Assembly (NCBI GenBank): GCA_024400455.1
Contig: JAKSMU010000001.1
Coordinates: 289,657 to 353,656 of the forward strand
Length of the DNA stretch: 64,000 nt
Direction: 5' to 3'
DNA from: Bacteroidales bacterium
GTDB taxonomy: Bacteria; Bacteroidota; Bacteroidia; Bacteroidales; F082
A program made the position numbers and the translations under genes. Below the pieces are notes generated by a model. It ran no database searches, was not told the origin of the DNA, and saw nothing but the letters and a program-made list of their open reading frames with translations. Positions 8,507-16,944 of the stretch are shown piece by piece (within the stretch, counting starts at the first letter, position 1; every line of letters begins with the position of its first letter).

Positions 8507-9799
8507 TTAGCTAATGGAACTGATGGATGGAATGAAGTTTTGGCGGATGCCAGCGGTGAGGAAACTGAATATCACTTCATCGCTGAAACCAAAGGCCTGA
8601 TGCCCGATTTGGAACATGAGGTCGAGTTCCTTTTGGTCGAACTTGTGGTCGGTCACCGTCAGGTTAACGATATAACTGAACAAGTCGGCTTTCATGTCGG
8701 GATTGATGTCCAGGATTCTTTGCACGCTTTCGTTGAAAATCTTGTAGCAGTCGCCTTGCCTGACTTGTTCCAAAATCGACATCGGGAACATGTAATAACT
8801 CGACATGGAAAGCAAGATGTGCTCGATTTCTTCCTGCGTGACCTGCCCATCGGCATTGGCCATGATGAGACCCGCCGAAGCCATGAAATACACCATGTAG
8901 TCTTCAATTTCCTCAGTGTTGAGCCGTGCTATGGCATCGATGAGCACATTCATGCCATCGTTGAGTTCCTTTTCGGTACGCGCATTGGCAAACAAGTTGA
9001 GGGCCTCAATGCGGATAGGGCTGACGGGATGCGTATAGCCATCGTTGAGGCTCAAGCCCTTACCGTTGATATAATGTCCCAAAATGTTTCTGTTTTCCTC
9101 GATGAACGCAGGTATGTTGACGTCCATCTTATCTAGTTTCAGTCCCGACTTCAGTTTGAATTCGGAAGAGATGCAGGCGTCAAGGTCCTTCACGGCGAGA
9201 TAGCCATAGCGATCGGCGAAGAGTTCGCTCATCTGTTTCCACAAGAAGAACTTGAAGCGCAAAGGCAAAGGCAGATTGGGCATTCCGGTTTGCGGATCCG
9301 GCGGAAACACAAAGTTGATGATGTCTTTCAGGAACATGTTTTCGTCGGCAAGATGGCCCAGCTCGTGACCCACCACCGAGCAGAGTTCCTTTTCGCTCAT
9401 CACGTCAATCAAAGCCGAGTTGATTTGTACGATGTAAGGGCTGTCGGGGTCGATGGATGTATAGCAATAAGCTCCCGCATTGAGCGAGGAACTGCTGACG
9501 ACAAAGAAATCGACGGGATGCTCGAAATTCAGCGCTTCCTTCACGCCTTCAAGCAATTTATAAAGATGCGGCGTGACGCTTTCGCTCACCTTCAGGCTTT
9601 CACCTTCCATCTTGATACGTAAATGGCGGTCGTCCATCTTGTCGGCACCAATGCGTTTCATAAGATCGTAGACCACATCGCCCTGAAGCGCTTGGTAAAG
9701 CTGCTCGGTGAGTTGGCGGTAACGTGGTATTTCAGGCAACAGCAGGTTCTGTTTCTTCTGCTGCATCCGGGCTTTGTATTCTGCTGCGTTCATAGGCAT
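8507..9799 (-). CDS. M48-family zinc metallopeptidase with C-terminal TerB-like domain
   Basis: 430 residues. The zinc site is HELGH (His145, Glu146, His149), and the third ligand lies in SELFADRYG (Glu192, Asp196), the M48 ExxxD signature. The C-terminal part, from about residue 305, has a TerB-like helical pattern with acidic turns: NADGQVTQEEIEHILLSMSS and DHKFDQKELDLMFQIGHQ. No signal peptide or membrane segment is obvious, so it is probably cytoplasmic, unlike the membrane M48 proteases HtpX or Ste24. It likely cleaves a specific protein under control of the nearby kinase system. It starts 8 bp after the 73-residue gene of the DUF3990 cassette. Confidence 0.85.
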   Translation of the reverse strand: MPMNAAEYKARMQQKKQNLLLPEIPRYRQLTEQLYQALQGDVVYDLMKRIGADKMDDRHLRIKMEGESLKVSESVTPHLYKLLEGVKEALNFEHPVDFFVVSSSSLNAGAYCYTSIDPDSPYIVQINSALIDVMSEKELCSVVGHELGHLADENMFLKDIINFVFPPDPQTGMPNLPLPLRFKFFLWKQMSELFADRYGYLAVKDLDACISSEFKLKSGLKLDKMDVNIPAFIEENRNILGHYINGKGLSLNDGYTHPVSPIRIEALNLFANARTEKELNDGMNVLIDAIARLNTEEIEDYMVYFMASAGLIMANADGQVTQEEIEHILLSMSSYYMFPMSILEQVRQGDCYKIFNESVQRILDINPDMKADLFSYIVNLTVTDHKFDQKELDLMFQIGHQAFGFSDEVIFSFLTAGIRQNFIPSISSIS

Positions 9800-9807
9800 G
9801 ATATATT

Positions 9808-10029
9808 CTATTTATTAAAACTTTCCATCTCTTCAAATAAAGCGACTGGTCCCAAATGCCAAAGTTTGGTTTCTTCTTTTTCAAGCCGCTTGTAAAGTTC
9901 GGAGTGATAAAAATGGCGAAGAGCATCAAGAGCTGTACCACCGTAAAAATCCTGATAAATGCCCGAAACCAAGGCTGCCTTGCCTGGCAAAAGCAAGTAA
10001 AGATTCTCATTTGTGATTTCTACATTCAT
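9808..10029 (-). CDS. Small conserved-looking protein, third gene of DUF3791/DUF3990 cassette
   Basis: 73 residues, mixed helical, with the motifs YLLLPGKAALVSGIYQDFYGG and LRHFYHSELYKRLEKE. I do not recognise a named family. Its ATG overlaps the stop of the DUF3990 gene by 4 bp (ATGA), so it is translated with it. This makes it a likely cassette member, possibly the neutralising or targeting partner of the ADP-ribosyltransferase-like protein. That role is inference. Confidence 0.65.
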   Translation of the reverse strand: MNVEITNENLYLLLPGKAALVSGIYQDFYGGTALDALRHFYHSELYKRLEKEETKLWHLGPVALFEEMESFNK

Positions 10030-10508
10030 AATTCAACCTCCTTTGCTTCAACAAAATTAAGTGTCGACAATGATTCTTCAGTATGAAAAAGCATTTGGTC
10101 AATCAATAGGTAGGTCTTCAATTCCTGAATCAAGGTTGCTTTGCTTATCAAACCTGCTTCATAAAGAGCAAACTGAGCGTAAACCTTATCGTTTGCCACA
10201 GGACCGAAAACAATATCATAATCATGCTGAAAGTTGGGCTCAGTACGGTTTTTCATAACGAAATCGACCCATTGCTCGTTTGGTTCGTTGAAACGCAACA
10301 CTTTCAAGGTCTTAAAAGCCGCTTCGTCAAACTCATATTTATTAACGAATCCTGAAGATTTCTGTTCCGCTGACTTTCGCTTCACCCATTGCAAAGCCTG
10401 TTCAAATGATGTTGTCGTATAGAAACCACTACCATAATCCAACGTCCTTGAAGGTTGCAACAAAACAGGTTTTTCAACCCTAACCAAACTGCCGTGATAA
10501 AGTATCAT
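10026..10508 (-). CDS. DUF3990 protein, ADP-ribosyltransferase-like candidate toxin
   Basis: 160 residues from MILYHGSLVRVEKP. A longer frame upstream exists, but this ATG makes a 4 bp ATGA overlap with the gene before. Features of the DUF3990 family are visible: YHGS at the start, LDYGSGFYTTT near residue 29, and DYDIVFGPVANDKVY near 105. The first two resemble the His and Tyr motifs of the ADP-ribosyltransferase fold. A late Glu could be the third catalytic residue (HTEESL), but this is uncertain. It may modify a host molecule with ADP-ribose. The three-gene cassette with DUF3791 and the 73-residue protein resembles a toxin-antitoxin unit. Confidence 0.75.
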   Translation of the reverse strand: MILYHGSLVRVEKPVLLQPSRTLDYGSGFYTTTSFEQALQWVKRKSAEQKSSGFVNKYEFDEAAFKTLKVLRFNEPNEQWVDFVMKNRTEPNFQHDYDIVFGPVANDKVYAQFALYEAGLISKATLIQELKTYLLIDQMLFHTEESLSTLNFVEAKEVEL

Positions 10509-10720
10509 AATGAATGCTTGTTGAGATATTCTTTCATTTCTTCCAAAAGCCATTGCTGACTTTGAGTGTGAAGTGTTTCGTAGTTATTCGACAGATAATC
10601 AAGCAATCCCGTGTTGTCAAATAATGCCATTACTTCTTCACCTCCAAGCCCGGTGGAGTGCTTGTACTGTTCAATGCAGAACGACACAAAGTAAATGCTA
10701 TCCAAATCAGTTTTTCCCAT
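10505..10720 (-). CDS. DUF3791 protein, partner of DUF3990
   Basis: 71 residues from MGKTDLDSIYFVSFCIEQYK; a Met 24 bp upstream is possible but would overlap the preceding gene. The sequence FCIEQYKHSTGLGGEEVMAL followed by GLLDYLSNNYETLHTQS is typical of DUF3791, a small helical family found next to DUF3990. It probably works with or against the DUF3990 protein. Its stop overlaps the DUF3990 start by 4 bp. Confidence 0.75.
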   Translation of the reverse strand: MGKTDLDSIYFVSFCIEQYKHSTGLGGEEVMALFDNTGLLDYLSNNYETLHTQSQQWLLEEMKEYLNKHSL

Positions 10721-10734
10721 GTTCAAGTTCTTTC

Positions 10735-12891
10735 TTAGCTCCATGCATCAAATCTGCCATCGTCGTCGTAATTATCGTCGTCGAGACAAATGTTTGCGAT
10801 GGTGGCTCCCAAGGCTTCAATAACGCGACGCAAAGCGTTGATGTCGTAGAAACTCATCGGCTTGTAGCTTGCATCTTCGAGGGTGAGAATCATGTCGCCG
10901 GCCACGGGACCTGGATAGACCTTACGACCAATCGCGTTCTGCGGCAAGCCTTTCATCAAGCCTTTGCTGTCGAGCCAACCGGTGACATTTTCCTCGTAAC
11001 CCGCCTTGTGACCGATGTCGTAGAGGCCGGGCATACGGAGCGCATCAAGATGGTCGGCACCGATGAATGCAGGAATTTCGTCCCACTCATAAACGTCAAA
11101 CTCAATGATGTCGGCTGTGGCATCAGGGTGGATGATGGCGATGAGCGGAACGCCTTCGTCGATAAGGTCGCCGTCCGGTTGCCCGTCATCTTCTTCTGCT
11201 GGCGCAATATTCTCATACAAAGGCAGATAGTATTTCTCGATTTCGTCCTTGAAATCATCGAGTTGTCCATTCTGATAAGCTTCAATGACATCTTCCAAAC
11301 GGCTTTCGTCGCCATTGCGATAGGCGCAGAGCAGGCAGAAGGCTCGGAAATTCTCGTCCGCAGCAACAGGGCAATGGCCTTCGTCAATCATCGTAGCCAT
11401 CATGCTGTAGCAGTTCGAACTGAAGTAAGCAGCTCCAAGGTTGAACCATTTCCAGGCCTCTTCGTCGTTTTCCTCGAAACCGAAGTTGCCGAAATAATAG
11501 TTCTTGCCCATTATCCAAGGTGCTATGTTGTCGCCCAATTGATAACCTTTCTCCAAGTCGGCCTTGATTTGTTCCGTCTTCTTGGCTTGATTTCTTGTGT
11601 TGAGCCTGTCATATTCTTCCTCGGTGATGTCGCCGCGCATGGTATAGCAGAAAGCATCGTTATGCTGGATGCCAATCTCAACATATTTTTCGAGCACCTC
11701 TTTCTCGGTCAAATTGCCTTCCTCGTCATAGCACATCATCATGATGAGATTGCTCATCGATTCGTAATAACCTAAGCTGATTGCTTGAATATAGGCATCT
11801 TCAGCCTTTTCAATGTCGCCCAATTCCTGATAGGCACGGCCCAACAAATCGTAATATTCAGGTTCAAATTCAAAGATATCCTTTTCGTCATCGCCTGTGG
11901 CATCTTTCAGAATATTGGAAACAAAGTCGAGTATATATTTCGGGTCAGCCTCATAGTCATTCAAGCCATACAGGATGTCCTTTGCCTTCTGATAGAACGC
12001 CTTAACGCTGCCCTTTTCGATGGCATCTTCGCGGAGCTTGAGGTATGTCTGATTATCGACTTGCCCAAGGAGACTGACATGTTTTTGATTGTTGGTTTGC
12101 TTTACACGGCCATCGCGGAAAAACAAGGACAAGGCAAAGATTGCGTCACCAATGCCTTTGTCGGCAGCGGCAACGAAAAGGTCGTAGGCTTGCTTCATCG
12201 AGTCTTCATCGGGTTGAACCAGTTGGTGATAGCGGCCCAAGGCATATTTCGCAATGGCATAGCCCTCATCGGAGAGTTTCTTCATCTCGGCGACTTGCTT
12301 GTCGGTGAGCATGTACATAGGATACACGCCACGAACGATACGCAAGAAGAGACGGCGAGCCGTTTCATCAGCCAACGCCGCATAGAACAACTGGTCGAAA
12401 GCCCCCGACATATCGTTATCCATAAGGCATTGGGCTGCTTTATTGAGGCGGATGTTCAGTTCCTTTCGGAACTCTTCTTCTGTCATTTCGCCATTATCAG
12501 CCGTGCCTTCGGGTTCGCTTTCCCGAATCTCCTTCATGAGGTCGTCGTAGATGATATCGACAGCCTGCTTGCCATCATAGCCGAATTTTTCGCAGATATG
12601 CTCGGCAAGACTCCTTTTCTGCTTGTCGATGACGCCATCGGAAAACATCATGGAAACGAGATTTTTCATGTAATCCACCTTGTCTTCGTCAGACTTCGGA
12701 ATCTCGATGACGAGGTTGTCGCTGTCTATAAAGCATTGGTCGAGTTCGGCTTGCGTAAGGCCAAATTCTTTGGCTACTAGAAGAATATAATCATGCTCGT
12801 TTTGCGTAAGCTGACCGTCGAGGCGCGCCATGCTGATGAGGTTAGCAACATGAGCCAGTTGCGCCCGTTTCGTTGGATTGAAGAGTGCCAT
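10735..12891 (-). CDS. TerB-like domain protein with Sel1/TPR-type repeats
   Basis: 718 residues. The N-terminal 130 residues carry a TerB-like helical unit with acidic turns (ARLDGQLTQNEHDYILLVAK, FSDGVIDKQKRSLAEHICEK). The middle (about 180-540) holds Sel1/TPR-like helical pairs: YAIAKYALGRYHQL, GDAIFALSLFFRDG, LLGRAYQELGDIEKAEDAY. The C-terminal 170 residues are acidic and of unknown fold, ending in DDDNYDDDGRFDAWS. No enzyme motif is seen; it is likely a cytoplasmic scaffold. It is the first gene of the leftward block and has a good promoter. TerB-like domains at this protein and at the M48 protease tie the two together. Confidence 0.8.
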   Translation of the reverse strand: MALFNPTKRAQLAHVANLISMARLDGQLTQNEHDYILLVAKEFGLTQAELDQCFIDSDNLVIEIPKSDEDKVDYMKNLVSMMFSDGVIDKQKRSLAEHICEKFGYDGKQAVDIIYDDLMKEIRESEPEGTADNGEMTEEEFRKELNIRLNKAAQCLMDNDMSGAFDQLFYAALADETARRLFLRIVRGVYPMYMLTDKQVAEMKKLSDEGYAIAKYALGRYHQLVQPDEDSMKQAYDLFVAAADKGIGDAIFALSLFFRDGRVKQTNNQKHVSLLGQVDNQTYLKLREDAIEKGSVKAFYQKAKDILYGLNDYEADPKYILDFVSNILKDATGDDEKDIFEFEPEYYDLLGRAYQELGDIEKAEDAYIQAISLGYYESMSNLIMMMCYDEEGNLTEKEVLEKYVEIGIQHNDAFCYTMRGDITEEEYDRLNTRNQAKKTEQIKADLEKGYQLGDNIAPWIMGKNYYFGNFGFEENDEEAWKWFNLGAAYFSSNCYSMMATMIDEGHCPVAADENFRAFCLLCAYRNGDESRLEDVIEAYQNGQLDDFKDEIEKYYLPLYENIAPAEEDDGQPDGDLIDEGVPLIAIIHPDATADIIEFDVYEWDEIPAFIGADHLDALRMPGLYDIGHKAGYEENVTGWLDSKGLMKGLPQNAIGRKVYPGPVAGDMILTLEDASYKPMSFYDINALRRVIEALGATIANICLDDDNYDDDGRFDAWS

Positions 12892-12934
12892 ATTCGTTAT
12901 TTTTACCTTTGACTTGAAAATATGATTTATGCGG

Positions 12935-12964
12935 CAAAGATAGTCACATTATTTATTTTTCAAA
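12935..12964 (-). promoter_or_regulatory. Bacteroidetes-type promoter of the signalling block
   Basis: On the minus strand TTTG (12961-12964) is followed 18 bp later by TATCTTTG (12935-12942). This matches the -33 TTTG / -7 TAnnTTTG consensus, with a spacer one base shorter than usual. It lies about 45 bp before the TerB/Sel1 gene. Confidence 0.65.
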
Positions 12965-13016
12965 ATCATTTTATGTAATATTTCAATTGATTTTGGAATT
13001 CCGATGTGTAATATTC

Positions 13017-13048
13017 TTTCACTTGCTCTTTGAAAAACCGTATCTTTG
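13017..13048 (+). promoter_or_regulatory. Promoter of the MFS gene
   Basis: TATCTTTG (13041-13048) matches TAnnTTTG. TTTC at 13017-13020 is an imperfect -33 element with a 20 bp spacer. The MFS start is 20 bp downstream. Confidence 0.5.
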
Positions 13049-13067
13049 CACGTTTTTTCAAGTCATC

Positions 13068-14261
13068 ATGGAAGAGAAGCTTTTTAATAAGAATTATATT
13101 TGCCTTTGTGCGGCTAACTTTCTGTTTTTCTTTTCTTTTTATTTGCTTTTGCCGGTGCTGCCTTTCTTCATTCAGCAGAACTTCCAAGCTAGCAATTCGG
13201 TGGTTGGTGCGGTCATTTCGTGCTACACCTTGGCAACTTTGTGCGTGCGTCCGTTCTCGGGCTACATGATGGATGCCTTCAAGCGCAAACCGCTCTATCT
13301 GCTTGCCTTGTCGGTGTTTACGGCTGTTTTCTGCGGCTATCTTTTCGCTTCCACCATTACCATACTTATTATAGTGCGTATCTTGCACGGATTGTCGTTC
13401 GGCTTGACCTCGGTAGGCGGCAACACTTTGGTGATTGATGTTGTGCCGTCGGCCAGAAGGGGAGAGGGCATTGGCTATTTCGGCGTGGCCAATAACATTG
13501 CCATGGCGGTCGGCCCAATGACGGGACTGTTCGTTTACGAGAAATACAGTTTCAATGTCATTTTCTTCGGCTGCATGGCTTGCAGTCTCTTGGCGGCTTT
13601 GTTTGCCTCGCGTATTGAGACGAAGTTCCGTCCGCCCGTAAAGCGCCCGCCCTTGTCGTTCGACCGTTTCATTCTTATTAAAGGCTTGCTTGCTGGCGTC
13701 TCGTTCATGCTTCTGGCTTTTGCTTACGGACAGATTTCCAACTATATAGCTCTCTATGCCAAAGAAATGAACCTTGCCATCAGCAGTGGCTTGTTCTTTA
13801 CCGTTTATGCGGTCGGACTCATCGCTTCGCGTTTGTTCTCGGGCCGCATGGTCGACAAGGGCAAGGTGTCTTTTACCATCGGATTAGGCCTCGCTATCGT
13901 GGTGCTCGCCATGCTGGGCTTGGCTTTGTGCCACTATGTCAACGACTTGAATGCGAAATTTACTCCTGTGGCATTCCTTTCGATTGCCATGCTTTGCGGT
14001 ATGGGGTTCGGCACTTGTTTCCCGGCTTTCAATGCTTTGTTTATCAATCTGGCGCCCAATAGCCAAAGGGGAACTGCAACCTCCACCTATCTGACTTCCT
14101 GGGATTTAGGACTTGGCAATGGCATCTTTTCGGGTGGTGCCATTTCCGAGCATTTCTCGTTCAGTGCGGCTTATCTGGTGGCCGATGTTATGGTCGTTGT
14201 CGCCTTGGTGTTCTTCATCGTAATTGTTGCGCCACATTATGAGCGAAATAAGGTGAGGTAA
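13068..14261 (+). CDS. MFS transporter
   Basis: 397 residues from MEEKLFNKNYICLC, chosen because the promoter box at 13041 lies inside the longer open frame. About twelve hydrophobic segments are visible. After the second helix comes the MFS loop motif GYMMDAFKRKP, and a second half-site SGRMVDKGKV opens the second six-helix half. It belongs to the major facilitator superfamily of proton-coupled exporters or importers in the inner membrane; the family pattern suits a drug or metabolite exporter, but the substrate is unknown. It is convergent with the EamA gene, with only 2 bp between the two stops. Confidence 0.9.
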   Translation: MEEKLFNKNYICLCAANFLFFFSFYLLLPVLPFFIQQNFQASNSVVGAVISCYTLATLCVRPFSGYMMDAFKRKPLYLLALSVFTAVFCGYLFASTITILIIVRILHGLSFGLTSVGGNTLVIDVVPSARRGEGIGYFGVANNIAMAVGPMTGLFVYEKYSFNVIFFGCMACSLLAALFASRIETKFRPPVKRPPLSFDRFILIKGLLAGVSFMLLAFAYGQISNYIALYAKEMNLAISSGLFFTVYAVGLIASRLFSGRMVDKGKVSFTIGLGLAIVVLAMLGLALCHYVNDLNAKFTPVAFLSIAMLCGMGFGTCFPAFNALFINLAPNSQRGTATSTYLTSWDLGLGNGIFSGGAISEHFSFSAAYLVADVMVVVALVFFIVIVAPHYERNKVR

Positions 14262-14263
14262 AG

Positions 14264-15148
14264 TCACACTGTCTCTTCCTTTTGAGGCTTTCTCACCTCG
14301 CTCCAAGTCTGCAAGGCTACCGATAGGATAATCAGCGCAATGCCGCAATAAAATGCTACATTCAGTTCCTTGTATTCCTTGAAGATGAACATGGAAAGGA
14401 TGATGCTGTAGACGGGTTCCAGATTATAGGTCAGGTTGACGGTGAAAGCAGCAATTTTTTGCAGGACAATGATCTGCAGCAGGCATAATCCGATGGTGCA
14501 AATAATGACCATAAATGAAAGATAAGCCAGGTCTAATCCGCTTGGAATGAGCTTGCCTATTGGGATGAAAATCTGATAGATAGGGAGCAAAACCGACAAT
14601 CCGATGAGGCCGCCTGTCATTTCCCAAAACAGCATGTTTTTGGCTTCGTAGTTTTTACCAACTCTTTGGTTGGCGATAGCGAAAAAGGCATATAAAGCCG
14701 AGGAGACGATGCCCAAACAAATGCCCAAGCGGTAGCGTGCATCGAACTGGAAGATGAGGTAGATGCCTAATAGCGTGAGCAGACTGAAAAGGAACTCGCG
14801 CGCCGAAAACCTGTGCCTGTTGATGATAGGCTCGAACAGGGCCGTGAAGAACCCCACCAGCGAGAAGCAGACTACGCCAATGGAAACATTGGATGACTTG
14901 ATGCTGGCATAGAAGAAAACCCAATGCAGGCAAAGCAACATGCCGACGCCACCCATTTGCAGCTTGTCGTGGAAATCGCTCTTTTTGAATTGTTTGGTGA
15001 TGAGCAAAAAGACCAGCATAAGCAATCCGGCAAAGGCCATGCGATACCAGACCAACACGGCGGAATCGAGGCTGATGAGACGTCCCAAAACGCCAGTGAA
15101 TCCGGCGATAAAGACCGATAGATGCAGCAGCAGGTAGTCTTTTTTCAT
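14264..15148 (-). CDS. EamA/DMT-family transporter
   Basis: 294 residues from MKKDYLLLHLSVFIAGFTGV. This start gives an ATGA overlap with the methyltransferase gene; a Met three codons upstream is less likely. Ten hydrophobic segments in two five-helix halves fit the drug/metabolite transporter superfamily (EamA). First-half features include LGRLISLDSAVLVWYRMAFA, and the second half has NLTYNLEPVYSIILSMFIFK. It probably exports a small metabolite across the inner membrane. A second, different EamA protein is encoded at 15930-16847, so this is a small transporter cluster around the RNA methyltransferase. Confidence 0.9.
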   Translation of the reverse strand: MKKDYLLLHLSVFIAGFTGVLGRLISLDSAVLVWYRMAFAGLLMLVFLLITKQFKKSDFHDKLQMGGVGMLLCLHWVFFYASIKSSNVSIGVVCFSLVGFFTALFEPIINRHRFSAREFLFSLLTLLGIYLIFQFDARYRLGICLGIVSSALYAFFAIANQRVGKNYEAKNMLFWEMTGGLIGLSVLLPIYQIFIPIGKLIPSGLDLAYLSFMVIICTIGLCLLQIIVLQKIAAFTVNLTYNLEPVYSIILSMFIFKEYKELNVAFYCGIALIILSVALQTWSEVRKPQKEETV

Positions 15149-15918
15149 CACTTGCACCGTCTTTGCCGAATGGCTTCAAAAGTGACAATGGCCGTGGTAA
15201 CGGACACATTCAGCGAGTCGGCGATGCCGTTCATCGGGATGATGATGTTCTGGTCGGCGGCTTCCACCCAGGCGTCGGAGATGCCCGTGGCTTCGGTGCC
15301 CATCACGATGGCTGATGCGCTGCGGAAATCGGCATCTAGGTAATCGATGGAGGCTTTAAGATAGGTGCAGTAAATCTTAATGTGGTTGCTTTTCAGCCAG
15401 CTGATACATTCCTCCGTTGAACAGGCATATACGGGAACGCTGAACATGCAGCCTATGCTGGCACGGATGGCATTAGGGTTGAAGATGTCGGTCTGTGGGT
15501 CGGCCACGATGACGGCATCGACGCCGGCGGCATCGGCAGTGCGCATGATAGCGCCTAAGTTGCCCGGTTTTTCGACGGTTTCCAGCACGATGACTAAGGC
15601 ATTGTCTTTCGGCTTGAACTCGTTTAGGCTCTTGTATTTAGGCCTTGCCAAAGCCAGCAGTCCATCGCTGCCTTCGCGGTAGGCAATCTTGTCGAAAACC
15701 TCTTCTGAGACTTCTTCCGTCCAGTTGGCGGTGATGCTTAACGGCTCACGTAAAAGGGTAGGGCAGACATAGAGCTGGTCAATCTCGAAACCGCATTTCT
15801 GGGCGCGTTCAATTTCGCGTTGCCCTTCAATGATGATGAGGTTTTGCTCGCGGCGCTCGGAGGCTTTCTGCAGTTTGACGATGTTTTTTATCTTAGGATT
15901 GGTCTTGCTGGTAATCAT
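15148..15918 (-). CDS. TrmH/SpoU-family RNA 2'-O-methyltransferase
   Basis: 256 residues. An N-terminal substrate-binding part (TSKTNPKIKNIVKLQKASER, NLIIIEGQREIERA) precedes the SPOUT domain. The three SpoU motifs are present: NLGAIMRTADAAG near residue 114, IVMGTEATGI near 206, and IPMNGIADSLNVSVTTAI near 227. It transfers a methyl group from S-adenosylmethionine to a ribose 2'-OH in rRNA or tRNA, using a trefoil-knot fold. The N-terminal pattern is closer to the RlmB-like/TsnR-like rRNA group than to TrmL, but the target nucleotide cannot be assigned. It is coupled to the EamA gene by a 4 bp overlap. Confidence 0.93.
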   Translation of the reverse strand: MITSKTNPKIKNIVKLQKASERREQNLIIIEGQREIERAQKCGFEIDQLYVCPTLLREPLSITANWTEEVSEEVFDKIAYREGSDGLLALARPKYKSLNEFKPKDNALVIVLETVEKPGNLGAIMRTADAAGVDAVIVADPQTDIFNPNAIRASIGCMFSVPVYACSTEECISWLKSNHIKIYCTYLKASIDYLDADFRSASAIVMGTEATGISDAWVEAADQNIIIPMNGIADSLNVSVTTAIVTFEAIRQRRCK

Positions 15919-15929
15919 GCTGATGTTCT

Positions 15930-16847
15930 TTATTCTGTGGTTTTTTCTTTTGATAATCTTGCCTGTCTCAGGTCTTTAAGTTGTGAAAGCACGAGACCGA
16001 AAACGACAAGGACGATGCCGATGATTTTCTGTGGTGTCAGGCTTTCGTGAATGATGAAATAGCTGAAAATGGCGGTGAACACGGGGATCAGGTTGTTGTA
16101 GACATTGGCTTTCGATGCGCCTAACTTGCTGTAGGCGAATGCCCACAAGGCATAGGCGATGGCGCTGCAAAACACGCCCAAACAGACTACGGGGACGATG
16201 TATTCCTTTGCATTGCCGAAATTCGACGGTTCAAAGTGCTCCATTACCAAAACCAGCGGAATGAAATATATCATGCCGATGATATTCTGCATCCAAGTGA
16301 TGGTCAGTGGCTTATAGAGTCGTGTCAGTTTGATGAGCGAGATGGAATAGCCTACAGCAACGATGACAGCTCCCGAGAGGAAAAGGATGCCTTTGGGCGA
16401 AGCCGTGAAAACCATGTTCTTGTTGAGCAGCATGGTGACGACACCGGCAAAGGAAACGAAAAGTCCGACGATGTTCATGGGCGTAAGCCGCTCTTTCAGA
16501 AAGATGGCCGCACCGATTGGCGTTACCAAAGGAATCATGGCGACGATGGCTGATCCGATGATGGGAGAAGTGTTCTTCAGTCCGTAGCCTTCGAAGATGA
16601 AATACAGGAAAGGCTCGAAAAGTGCGGCCAAGGCAAACAATCCCAGATGCTCTTTCTTGATTTTCTCGTTCAGACGGAATGTGAAAAGTATGGCCGTGAA
16701 AAAGATTGTGGCAACGACTAAACGCAGGAAAATGGTTGCGGTAGGATTCAGGTTCTCATAGACTTGTGTCGACCAGATGAACGATAATCCCCAGATTATC
16801 ATGGCGATAACGCCGGCGATATGTGTCAAAAAGTTGTTTTCTTTCAT
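15930..16847 (-). CDS. EamA/DMT-family transporter
   Basis: 305 residues with ten hydrophobic segments in two homologous halves: GVIAMIIWGLSFIWSTQVYE at the start, and ANVYNNLIPVFTAIFSYFII in the second half. It probably exports a small molecule. It is only distantly like the EamA protein at 14264-15148. It is co-directional with the methyltransferase, 11 bp apart, and so likely in one operon with it. A promoter box (TACCTTTG, 16852-16859 minus) ends only 5 bp before the ATG, so its transcript may have almost no leader. Confidence 0.92.
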   Translation of the reverse strand: MKENNFLTHIAGVIAMIIWGLSFIWSTQVYENLNPTATIFLRLVVATIFFTAILFTFRLNEKIKKEHLGLFALAALFEPFLYFIFEGYGLKNTSPIIGSAIVAMIPLVTPIGAAIFLKERLTPMNIVGLFVSFAGVVTMLLNKNMVFTASPKGILFLSGAVIVAVGYSISLIKLTRLYKPLTITWMQNIIGMIYFIPLVLVMEHFEPSNFGNAKEYIVPVVCLGVFCSAIAYALWAFAYSKLGASKANVYNNLIPVFTAIFSYFIIHESLTPQKIIGIVLVVFGLVLSQLKDLRQARLSKEKTTE

Positions 16848-16851
16848 GGCG

Positions 16852-16859
16852 CAAAGGTA
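16852..16859 (-). promoter_or_regulatory. -7 box with almost no leader before EamA gene
   Basis: TACCTTTG on the minus strand matches TAnnTTTG and stands 4 bp before the ATG at 16847. Transcription would start at or next to the start codon. The -33 region is unclear. Confidence 0.45.
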
Positions 16860-16890
16860 CTGATTTTGCCTTGACGATTGACTTTATAAT

Positions 16891-16916
16891 AAAAAAAAGT
16901 GACCCAATCGGGTCAC
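16891..16916 (-). terminator. Rho-independent terminator of the lipoprotein gene
   Basis: GTGACCC (16899-16905), loop AATC, GGGTCAC (16910-16916). Reading leftward, the 7 bp perfect stem is followed by eight T. It lies about 28 bp after the lipoprotein stop. Confidence 0.85.
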
Positions 16917-16944
16917 CTTATTCTGGTTTGATTTCAATTGTATG

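Noticed and set aside
10573..11775. Open frame of 400 codons opposite the TerB/Sel1 gene
   Set aside because: Antisense shadow caused by the codon pattern of the real gene; no motif, promoter or plausible start.
1246..12891. Type VI secretion regulatory cluster
   Set aside because: Kinase, phosphatase and FHA are present, but no Hcp, VgrG, sheath, baseplate or TssJLM-like membrane gene is in the window.
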